5,369 bases of DNA from the NCBI GenBank assembly GCA_007121115.1, contig SKMI01000193.1, positions 1-5,369 on the forward strand, read 5' to 3'. Below are positions 1-4,937 of this stretch, one piece after another (the first letter of the stretch is position 1; each line of letters begins with the position of its first letter). Under the pieces are notes generated by a model. That model was not told the DNA's origin. It did not search any database and saw only the letters and a list, made by a program, of their open reading frames with translations. Both the position numbers and the translations under genes were made by a program. Source of the DNA: Paracoccaceae bacterium (GTDB lineage Bacteria > Pseudomonadota > Alphaproteobacteria > Rhodobacterales > Rhodobacteraceae).

Positions 1-305
1 GCGGCGCCTGAATCACGGACGAAATAGGCGACCTCCTCGGCGGTATAGGCGGTGTTGAGCGGGAGGAAAACCACGCCCGCGCGGATCGCCCCGCCGATCA
101 GCGCCAGTGCCTCGGCGCTTTTCGGCACCTGCAGCGCCAACCTGTCACCGGGCCGAAGCCCCGCCGCCGTCAGTGCCCCCGCCGCGCGGGCAACCATGGT
201 GTGGAAGACATCGGCCGAGAGCGCCTTGCCCCCCGGCAGGTGCATAAGTGCCCGGCTCTGACCGGCCAGCGGCGCATAAAGCGCGTCATGCAGCGGATTG
301 GTCAT
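1..305 (-). CDS. matB: Malonyl-CoA synthetase-like AMP-binding ligase, N-terminal part (cut by window edge)
   Basis: The minus strand encodes 101 codons starting MTNPLHDALYAPLAG and running off base 1, so only the N-terminal fifth of a roughly 500-residue enzyme is visible. The segment 53-63 (GDRLALQVPKS) and 80-95 (FLPLNTAYTAEEVAYF) match what I remember of MatB-type malonyl-CoA synthetases, which join malonate and CoA using ATP in the cytoplasm through an acyl-adenylate. The catalytic AMP-binding loop and the malonate-binding arginine lie outside the window, so substrate choice is an inference; another short-chain acyl-CoA synthetase is possible. I chose the ATG at 305 because an AGGAGG ribosome site (313-318) sits 7 bases upstream; the ATG at 311 would leave only one base. 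It follows the EamA transporter gene by 58 bases on the same strand, with no terminator between them, suggesting cotranscription. Confidence 0.8.
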   Translation of the reverse strand, partial: MTNPLHDALYAPLAGQSRALMHLPGGKALSADVFHTMVARAAGALTAAGLRPGDRLALQVPKSAEALALIGGAIRAGVVFLPLNTAYTAEEVAYFVRDSGA

Positions 306-324
306 GGCCATGCCTCCTGTCGCT

Positions 325-339
325 GCGCCTGTTAGGCGC
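325..339 (-). repeat. Short perfect dyad just before the matB ribosome site
   Basis: GCGCCT (325-330) and AGGCGC (334-339) form a perfect 6-bp inverted repeat around a 3-base centre. It lies 6 bases upstream of the AGGAGG site of the matB-like gene, in the gap after the transporter. In RNA it could form a small hairpin that affects translation or mRNA processing between the two genes. There is no T-run, so it is not a terminator. Short GC-rich dyads arise by chance in DNA of this composition. Confidence 0.35.
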
Positions 340-363
340 TTCGCGCGCCATGAGTCCAGACAT

Positions 364-1284
364 TCAACTCGCGCGCGTTTCCCGCCAGATCATGTAGAGC
401 CCCGCGCCCATGATCAGCACGATCCCGGTCCAGGCAAGCGCATCGGGCCATTCGCCAAATATCAAGAGCCCCCAGAGGATCGCCAGCGGCAGCGCCACGT
501 ATTCCAGCGGCGCGACCAGCGCAGCTTCGCATTTGCGATAGGCCTGCGTGATCAGCACCGCGCCCGTAACGCTGCACACCCCCGCCAGCAGGAATATCGG
601 CCAATCCTCCAGCGCAGGCCAGACCCAGGCGCGGGTCAGAAAGGACATCGGCCCGCCGCTCCCCGGATCCAGCCGCCCGTCGCCCAGCGAAAGCCCCATG
701 GTCAGCGACACGCTGATGAAGGCAACCTGCATGTAGAACGCCATGGTCAGCGCGCTTTCCGTCACCCCCATACGCCGGGTCATGGTGTGCATGCCCGCAT
801 ATCCCACCGCCGCCAGCAGCGGCAGCAGCGCAACCGGGGTGAAGGCGTCGGTCCCCGGGCGGATCATGATCACCACGCCGACCAGCCCCACGGCAATCGC
901 CGCCCAGCGGCGCGGGCCCACGTATTCGCCAAGGAACACCACCGAGAACACCGCAATGATCAGCGGGCCGACAAAGAAGATCGCCGTTGCCTCGCCGATG
1001 GGCATGACAGTGAGCGAAAGATGAAAGCACATGTTCGCCATCACCAGCAGCCCGCCGCGCATGAGGTGCAGACCCGGACGCCGGGTGCGAATCTGGCGCA
1101 ACCCCCCGATCAGCGGCATCAGCACTGCCAGCATGATCGTCATGGATACAGTGGCACGAATCAGGATGACCTGATGCAGTGCATAGCCGTCCGAAAGCGC
1201 CTTGACCGCTGTGTCACCGATGGTGAAGCCCACCGAGGCGCCGATGGCGCAAAGCGCACCGATCCGGGCCGCCGACAGCGCCAT
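364..1284 (-). CDS. DMT-superfamily (EamA) inner-membrane transporter
   Basis: This encodes a 306-residue, strongly hydrophobic protein with about ten membrane segments arranged as two EamA repeats (about residues 8-142 and 152-302), the normal size and layout of drug/metabolite transporters. Family-typical stretches are GEATAIFFVGPLIIAVFSV (97-115), followed by FLGEYVGPRRW (117-127) and IRPG (141-144). In repeat two, the region from QAYRKCEAALVAPLEY (247-262) to the FGEWPDALAW segment (276-285) is the usual helix 8-9 pattern. Substrate cannot be read from the sequence; family members move amino acids, nucleotide derivatives, S-adenosylmethionine or other metabolites, often outward. I chose the ATG at 1284 over a longer reading frame because AGGAGG (1289-1294) lies just upstream and the extra 36 residues are not membrane-like and overlap two dyads. 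The downstream matB-like gene suggests a link to organic-acid metabolism, which is only inference. Confidence 0.93.
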   Translation of the reverse strand: MALSAARIGALCAIGASVGFTIGDTAVKALSDGYALHQVILIRATVSMTIMLAVLMPLIGGLRQIRTRRPGLHLMRGGLLVMANMCFHLSLTVMPIGEATAIFFVGPLIIAVFSVVFLGEYVGPRRWAAIAVGLVGVVIMIRPGTDAFTPVALLPLLAAVGYAGMHTMTRRMGVTESALTMAFYMQVAFISVSLTMGLSLGDGRLDPGSGGPMSFLTRAWVWPALEDWPIFLLAGVCSVTGAVLITQAYRKCEAALVAPLEYVALPLAILWGLLIFGEWPDALAWTGIVLIMGAGLYMIWRETRAS

Positions 1285-1318
1285 GACCCCTCCTTGCACA
1301 CCTGCTGTTCCACGTCTG

Positions 1319-1335
1319 TGTCCGCTGAGCGGACA
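1319..1335. promoter_or_regulatory. Perfect 17-bp palindrome upstream of the EamA gene (candidate operator)
   Basis: TGTCCGCTGAGCGGACA has two perfect 8-bp arms (1319-1326 and 1328-1335) around a single central base (1327). It begins 34 bases upstream of the transporter start codon, in the region where its promoter or leader must be, and lies on the far side of the terminator that ends the preceding unit. An odd-centred palindrome of this length is typical of binding sites for dimeric repressors such as GntR- or TetR-family proteins. No regulator gene is in the window, so the partner is unknown. Confidence 0.55.
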
Positions 1336-1371
1336 TTGAACACGTGAAGCAGTTTTCCGGAAGGAGTCCAA

Positions 1372-1389
1372 GCACCATCGCCATGGTGC
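1372..1389. repeat. 7-bp inverted repeat in the EamA leader region
   Basis: GCACCAT (1372-1378) and ATGGTGC (1383-1389) form a perfect inverted repeat around CGCC. It lies between the terminator at 1411-1440 and the transporter start, 36 bases further upstream than the 17-bp palindrome. It could be a second protein site or an RNA hairpin in a long leader. There is no T-run and no clear promoter to decide which. Confidence 0.35.
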
Positions 1390-1410
1390 CACGAAAAACT
1401 TCCAAGCGCG

Positions 1411-1440
1411 AAAAAAGCCGCGCCCTTTTCGGGGCGCGGC
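1411..1440 (-). terminator. Rho-independent terminator after the small secreted-protein gene
   Basis: A perfect 9-bp GC stem (1417-1425 with 1432-1440) closes a 6-base loop. Read on the minus strand, it is followed directly by six T residues (complement of the A-run 1411-1416). It lies 37 bases past the stop codon of the 56-residue protein, so it ends the purB transcript and insulates the EamA gene. There is no T-run on the plus-strand side, so it works in one direction only. Confidence 0.92.
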
Positions 1441-1476
1441 CAGACCCGCGTTGCGAGAATTCCAGAAAGCTGCGCC

Positions 1477-1647
1477 TTAGCTGCTCAGCGGGGTGATGCA
1501 GGTGCGCGTTTCGCTGTCCCACACCTGCCCTTCGGTGCAGGCGGCGGCGGTTTGCTGCGGGGTCATGGTGCTGCACCCGCCCCAGGCCAGGGCCATCGAC
1601 GGGGCCACGGCCAGCGCCAGTGCAGCGAGGGTTGCCTTGGTCTTCAT
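1477..1647 (-). CDS. Small exported cysteine-containing protein, 56 residues
   Basis: The ORF starts MKTKATLAALALAVAP and has a textbook signal peptide: two lysines, a hydrophobic core, and an ALA cleavage site after residue 21. The mature part is only 35 residues, with three cysteines (25, 37, 50). Its C-terminal motif C-x2-G-x-V-W-D-x2-T-x2-C (37-50) resembles the core of chitin-binding peritrophin-type (CBM14) domains, although it is too short for a full one; I treat that as resemblance only. There is no lipobox. The start is fixed by GGAGG (1655-1659) 7 bases upstream. The gene lies 64 bases behind purB and ends at a strong terminator, so it is probably the last gene of the purB transcript or has its own weak promoter. 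I recall similar short secreted proteins next to purB in Rhodobacterales, but cannot verify this here. The function is unknown. Confidence 0.82.
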   Translation of the reverse strand: MKTKATLAALALAVAPSMALAWGGCSTMTPQQTAAACTEGQVWDSETRTCITPLSS

Positions 1648-1676
1648 GGTCAGTCCTCCGTTTAGCTCCCAAACCC

Positions 1677-1706
1677 TACATAGCACAGGAACGCGCCGGT
1701 CCAGAA
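1677..1706 (-). promoter_or_regulatory. Weak possible promoter for the small secreted-protein gene
   Basis: On the minus strand, TTCTGG (1701-1706) and TATGTA (1677-1682) are separated by 18 bases in the gap behind purB. The expected start of transcription would leave a leader of about 22 bases. Each box matches only about half of the sigma70 consensus, so this is a low-confidence call; read-through from purB would be enough for expression. Confidence 0.22.
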
Positions 1707-1711
1707 GAAAA

Positions 1712-3022
1712 TTACCCCGCCGCGCCGAATACCCTTTCGAAAATTGTGTCCACATGCTTCGTATGATGCGCGATGTCGAAATTCGCGGCAATCTCGGCCT
1801 TCGACAGCGCGGCGCACACCTCGGCGTCGGCCAGCAGTTCCTCCTGAAAGTCCTTTCCCTCCTCCCAGACCTTCATGGCGTTGCGCTGAACCAGGGCATA
1901 GGCGTCCTCGCGCGAGACGCCCTTCTGCGTCAGCGCCAGCAGCACGCGCTGCGAATGGATCAACCCGCGAAACTTGTTCATGTTGGCCAGCATCGTGTCC
2001 GGATAGACCACCAGCTTGTCGATCACGCCGGTCAGCCTGGCCAGCGCGAAATCCAGCGTCACGGTGGCGTCGGGGCCGATCATGCGCTCCACCGAACTGT
2101 GCGAGATGTCGCGTTCATGCCAGAGCGCCACGTTTTCCAGCGCCGGCACCACCATCCCGCGCACGATCCGCGCCAGCCCGGTCAGGTTTTCCGTCAGCAC
2201 CGGGTTGCGCTTGTGCGGCATGGCGCTGGAGCCTTTCTGCCCCTTGGAAAAGTACTCCTCGGCCTCCAGCACCTCGGTGCGTTGCATATGGCGGATCTCT
2301 GTGGCGATGTTTTCCACCGAAGACGCGATCACGCCGAGGGTGGCAAAGAACATGGCGTGGCGGTCGCGGGGGATGACCTGGGTGCTGATGGGTTCCGGCG
2401 ACAGGCACAGCTTGGCGCAGACATGCGCCTCGACCGCCGGGTCGATGTTGGCGAAGGTGCCGACCGCGCCCGAAATCGCGCCGGTGGCGACCTCGGCCCG
2501 GGCGGCCGCCAGCCGGGCGCGGTTGCGGGCCATTTCGGCGTGGAAACGCGCGAAGGTCAGGCCCATGGTGGTCGGCTCGGCGTGGATGCCGTGGGAGCGG
2601 CCGATGCGGATGGTGTCTTTGTGCTCAAACGCTCGGCGCTTGAGCGCATCCAGCAGCGCGTCCAGATCGGCCAGCAGCAGGTCGGCGGCGCGGACAAGCT
2701 GGATGTTGAAGGTGGTGTCCAGCACGTCCGAACTGGTCATGCCCTGATGGACGAAGCGGGCTTCCTCATGGCCGATGATCTCGGCCAGATGGGTCAGGAA
2801 GGCAATGACGTCATGCTTGGTGACGGCCTCGATTTCGTCGATGCGCGCGACGTCGAATTCCACGTCCCTCGCGCGCCATACGGCCGCGGCGCTTTCGGCG
2901 GGGATCACCCCCAGCGCGGCCTGCGCGTCGCAGGCATGGGCCTCGATCTCGAACCAGATGCGGAACTTGGCCTCGGGCGACCAGATGGCGACCATGTCAG
3001 GGCGGGAATAGCGGGGGATCAT
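1712..3022 (-). CDS. purB: Adenylosuccinate lyase
   Basis: This is a complete 436-residue cytoplasmic enzyme, within the normal 430-475 range of the short PurB class. It removes fumarate from SAICAR and from adenylosuccinate, steps 8 and final of AMP synthesis. It begins MIPRYSRPDMVAIW and carries the expected motifs: KHDVIAF (69-75), TSSDVLDT (96-103), GRSHGIHAEPTTMG (141-154) and the fumarase/aspartase signature GSSAMPHKRNP (264-274). His70, His92 and His144 correspond to the active-site histidines known from Bacillus PurB, and the signature-loop serine is present, so it should be active. WHERDISHSSVER (301-313) is also typical. The ATG at 3022 is preceded at 7 bases by a modest AAAGG (3030-3034); an in-frame upstream ATG at 3094 lies inside the promoter region and is rejected. 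The downstream neighbour is the small secreted protein. Confidence 0.98.
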   Translation of the reverse strand: MIPRYSRPDMVAIWSPEAKFRIWFEIEAHACDAQAALGVIPAESAAAVWRARDVEFDVARIDEIEAVTKHDVIAFLTHLAEIIGHEEARFVHQGMTSSDVLDTTFNIQLVRAADLLLADLDALLDALKRRAFEHKDTIRIGRSHGIHAEPTTMGLTFARFHAEMARNRARLAAARAEVATGAISGAVGTFANIDPAVEAHVCAKLCLSPEPISTQVIPRDRHAMFFATLGVIASSVENIATEIRHMQRTEVLEAEEYFSKGQKGSSAMPHKRNPVLTENLTGLARIVRGMVVPALENVALWHERDISHSSVERMIGPDATVTLDFALARLTGVIDKLVVYPDTMLANMNKFRGLIHSQRVLLALTQKGVSREDAYALVQRNAMKVWEEGKDFQEELLADAEVCAALSKAEIAANFDIAHHTKHVDTIFERVFGAAG

Positions 3023-3065
3023 GGGCGGGCCTTTGATTGACGGTGCAGGACAATGGGGTGCGGGC

Positions 3066-3094
3066 GTCATAGTCGGGGCCGCCCGCACCTGCAA
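3066..3094 (-). promoter_or_regulatory. Sigma70-type promoter of purB
   Basis: On the minus strand, TTGCAG (3089-3094) and TATGAC (3066-3071) are separated by exactly 17 bases. The -10 box matches four of six consensus positions and the -35 box matches the leading TTG. Transcription would start near 3059 and leave a leader of about 36 bases before the purB start. Position and spacing are good, but it is a sequence match only. Confidence 0.5.
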
Positions 3095-3102
3095 GCCACC
3101 CC

Positions 3103-3118
3103 GCCGGAGCGATCCGGC
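3103..3118. repeat. 6-bp hairpin with a GCGA loop in the purB-fliG divergent gap
   Basis: GCCGGA (3103-3108) and TCCGGC (3113-3118) form a perfect stem; read on the plus strand the loop is GCGA, a GNRA tetraloop. It lies just upstream of the purB -35 box and about 75 bases before the FliG start. It could be a protein site or part of a longer leader RNA. There is no T-run. Confidence 0.35.
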
Positions 3119-3124
3119 TGCGGC

Positions 3125-3139
3125 TTAGGGCGGCGTTAA
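3125..3139. promoter_or_regulatory. CtrA-like box upstream of the FliG gene
   Basis: TTAG (3125-3128), seven bases, then TTAA (3136-3139) matches seven of the eight defined positions of the alphaproteobacterial CtrA site TTAA-N7-TTAA. It lies 53 bases upstream of the FliG start, which is where an activator site would be expected. CtrA is known to control flagellar genes in Rhodobacterales and Caulobacter, so the placement agrees with the gene's role. A near-match of this kind is less frequent in GC-rich DNA but can still occur by chance. Confidence 0.4.
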
Positions 3140-3158
3140 GACCCTGCGGGCTAGGGTC
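3140..3158. repeat. 6-bp dyad next to the CtrA-like box
   Basis: GACCCT (3140-3145) and AGGGTC (3153-3158) form a perfect inverted repeat around a 7-base centre. It abuts the CtrA-like box and lies 34 bases before the FliG ATG, so it would fall near the transcription start or in the leader of that gene. It may be a regulator site or a leader hairpin. Confidence 0.35.
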
Positions 3159-3192
3159 CGCGCACGAGTGCAACCACAACGGAAACCGGCCC

Positions 3193-4440
3193 ATGGCGCA
3201 GGACACGGCCAACCCCGCCCCCGCCCTGCCCGCAACGCGGCGGGACCGCGGTGCCGGTGCCGGGGCGGCCGCCCCGGCAAGGCGCGACCGGGCGCAACTT
3301 CCCAAAGCGGCGCCGTCGTCAGAGCGGGCCCCGGAGCGGGCCGTGTCGACGGGCCTGCACGGCAGGGGGGCAGACGCAACCGGACCGAACACTGGCGACG
3401 CTGGCAAGAGCGGGGCGGGCAAGAGCGGGGCGGCGCATCTGACCGGTCAGCAGAAGGCGGCGGTGATCGTGCGGCTGTTGCTGGCCGAGGGACAGCGCCT
3501 GCCGCTGAACGCTCTGCCCGAGGAATTGCAGACCGACCTGACCGAACAGGTGGCGGCCTTGCGGCTGATCGACCGGGCAACGCTCGATGCCGTGGTGCAC
3601 GAATTCCTGCAGACCATGGATCAGGTCGGCCTGGCCTTCACCGACGGGCTGCACGGGGCGCTGGCGGCCCTGGGCGACCAGATCAGCGAAAGCGCCAGCG
3701 AACGGCTGCGTCGCATGGCCGCGCAGGCCGATGGCGCCGACCCCTGGACGATGTTGGAAGACGCCCCGCCCGCCACGCTGGCGGACCTGCTGGCGGCCGA
3801 AAGCCCGCAGGTCGGCGCCGTGGCCCTGTCGCGGCTGAGTACGGGCAAGGCGGCGGCGGTGCTGGCCGCCCTGCCGGGCGAGGCCGCGCGCGCCCTGGCG
3901 CTGGCCATGCCGCACACGGACGCGGTCGCACCGCCGGTGGTGGACCGGATCGGCCACGCGCTCGCGCGCCAGATCGCGTCCCGCCCGCCCCGCGCCTTTG
4001 CCGACGAGCCTGACCGCCGCATGGGCGCGATCCTGGATGCCACCCCGGCGGCGCTGCGCGATCAGGTGCTTGCGGGGATCGAGGCGCAGAACGCCGCCTT
4101 TGCGCAGGGGGTCCGGCGCGCGATCTTCACCTACGGCGATATCCCCGCCCGGCTGCCACCGCTGGAGGTTCCGCGTCTGGTCCGCGTGCTGGACCCCGAG
4201 GTGCTGCAGGTGGCGCTGGCGGGCACGCTGAACACCGGGGACAGCCCGGACGCCGCCGGCTCCGAGTTCCTGCTCAAGAACATGTCGCAGCGCATGGCCG
4301 CCAACCTGCGCGAAGACGCGGCGGCGCGCGGCCCGGTCGCGGCCCGCGCCGTGGACGACGCCACCGCCGCCGTGGTGGCGACCCTGCGCGCCCTGGTGCG
4401 GGAGGGCGAAATCACGCTGGCGGACGCCGACGGACCATAG
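3193..4440 (+). CDS. fliG: Flagellar motor switch protein FliG, divergent, with N-terminal extension
   Basis: This encodes 415 residues; typical FliG has about 330-350. Residues 1-82 are Ala/Pro/Gly/Arg-rich and probably disordered. FliG then follows in order: the N domain from LTGQQKAAVIVRLL (83-96), the middle domain at about 186-260 with ESPQ (203-206) in place of the usual EHPQ, and the C domain from MGAILD (277) through FLLKNMSQRMAANLRED (359-375) and ARGPV. FliG sits on the MS ring, contacts FliM and receives torque from MotA. Measured against E. coli, Arg281 and Asp289 are kept (R367, D375), Asp288 is Glu374, but Lys264 and Arg297 are Ala343 and Ala383, and a loop of about six extra residues lies at 345-358. 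The ATG at 3193 has no good ribosome site; GTG at 3343 (GGAG 6 bases upstream, 365 residues) is a real alternative. No other flagellar gene is in the window. Confidence 0.88.
   Translation: MAQDTANPAPALPATRRDRGAGAGAAAPARRDRAQLPKAAPSSERAPERAVSTGLHGRGADATGPNTGDAGKSGAGKSGAAHLTGQQKAAVIVRLLLAEGQRLPLNALPEELQTDLTEQVAALRLIDRATLDAVVHEFLQTMDQVGLAFTDGLHGALAALGDQISESASERLRRMAAQADGADPWTMLEDAPPATLADLLAAESPQVGAVALSRLSTGKAAAVLAALPGEAARALALAMPHTDAVAPPVVDRIGHALARQIASRPPRAFADEPDRRMGAILDATPAALRDQVLAGIEAQNAAFAQGVRRAIFTYGDIPARLPPLEVPRLVRVLDPEVLQVALAGTLNTGDSPDAAGSEFLLKNMSQRMAANLREDAAARGPVAARAVDDATAAVVATLRALVREGEITLADADGP
3403..3432 (+). repeat. Perfect 15-bp tandem duplication inside the FliG gene
   Basis: GGCAAGAGCGGGGCG occurs twice back to back (3403-3417 and 3418-3432). 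It keeps the frame and encodes GKSGAGKSGA just before the FliG N domain. It lies in the low-complexity extension, so copy number may vary between strains. Confidence 0.85.
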
Positions 4441-4489
4441 ACGCACGGGCGCCGCCCCTGCCACGCGTTCTGCGCGGCGGCGGTGCGTC
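4440..4489 (+). terminator. Strong GC hairpin directly at the FliG stop codon, no T-run
   Basis: Two stacked 7-bp stems (4440-4446 with 4483-4489, and 4450-4456 with 4476-4482) are separated by a 3-base bulge and close a 19-base loop. The first pairing base is the last base of the stop codon. There is no T-run afterwards, so it is not a standard rho-independent terminator; it could stabilise the mRNA end or act together with Rho. It is the only termination-like structure found after this gene. Confidence 0.45.
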
Positions 4490-4937
4490 CGGTCAAGCCG
4501 CGCGGCATCGCGTGGGTGGGCGCCCCTGCGCCATGGCGCGCACCCGCCGAAGGCCGCGGACCACGTGCCGGGGACAGGGGCTGTGGACAGCCCGGACCAC
4601 CGGCCTGCGCGCCTGTGCTTCACGACTTGCAGGTGTAGCGGTCGGTCGATCCTCTCAGTTCACACTGAACCGCCAACTTGACCGATACTGCCGAGAACGG
4701 GGCCGAAATGCGCGGCCACACAGGCAATAATCCGCGCAACGCCTGCCATTTGCGCAATCTTCCGCCGGTCGCCAAAACGTCGGCAGGAGTTTGCCAAGAT
4801 TCTTAGGCGGGTTTGGCAAGTCTCTGCCGGGGGTTTTGCGCCATGCCAGCTGCCACCCCATTTATCAACGCGTGAGTTGACGCCGCACCCGAAGTTCTCC
4901 GGTCGGCGGTGTCATCGAAAAGCAAAGGAGTTTGAAG
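4490..4937. other. Long intergenic region without a convincing gene
   Basis: No reading frame on either strand here has both a ribosome site and protein-like composition. The left half (to about 4630) is GC-rich with a small hairpin, GGGCTG (4578-4583) with CAGCCC (4588-4593). The right half is less GC-rich and holds several dyads: GTTCA-CAC-TGAAC (4658-4670), TTGCGCAA (4750-4757) and two TTGSCAA sites. TCGGTC (4642-4647) can also pair with GACCGA (4680-4685), enclosing the 4658-4670 hairpin. The promoter of the PRC-barrel gene must lie in the right half, but no clean -35/-10 pair is visible. Confidence 0.6.
4789..4820. promoter_or_regulatory. Pair of operator-like TTGSCAA sites upstream of the PRC-barrel gene
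   Basis: GTTTGCCAAG (4789-4798) and GTTTGGCAAG (4811-4820) are alike at nine of ten bases and start 22 bp apart, about two helical turns. The core TTGSCAA is itself symmetric, so the two copies are direct and inverted repeats at the same time. This fits a dimeric regulator binding two sites on one DNA face. They lie about 117 bases before the start codon of the PRC-barrel gene. Confidence 0.4.

Noticed and set aside
298..1347. 349-codon plus-strand frame across the transporter gene
   Set aside because: It is a mirror frame of the EamA gene, dominated by Arg, His, Gln and Pro. The membrane-protein pattern belongs to the minus strand.
1285..1392. Longer transporter start giving 36 more residues
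   Set aside because: The added stretch is not membrane-like, overlaps the palindrome and the second dyad, and the ATG at 1284 has its own AGGAGG site.
1493..3040. 515-codon open frame on the plus strand across purB and the small gene
   Set aside because: It runs antisense to purB, which has complete family motifs. The translation is Arg/Gln/His/Gly-rich, as expected for the mirror frame of a GC-rich gene, and has no ribosome site or recognisable domain.
3319..4623. 434-codon minus-strand frame opposite FliG
   Set aside because: It is antisense to a protein with all three FliG domains; its composition is Arg/Gly/Gln/His-rich without domains.
4790..4850. Possible tRNA-like segment ending in GCGCCA
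   Set aside because: There is no T-loop GTTCRA sequence, no acceptor-stem pairing and no anticodon arm.
4512..4861. Short frames in the intergenic region (4512-4730 plus, 4655-4861 minus)
   Set aside because: Neither has a ribosome site. Their Arg-rich translations resemble random GC-rich sequence and show no domain or signal peptide.
4678..4882. TTGACC (4678-4683) and TTGACG (4877-4882) as -35 boxes for the PRC-barrel gene
   Set aside because: Neither has an acceptable -10 box at 16-18 bases; the following DNA is GC-rich at that distance.
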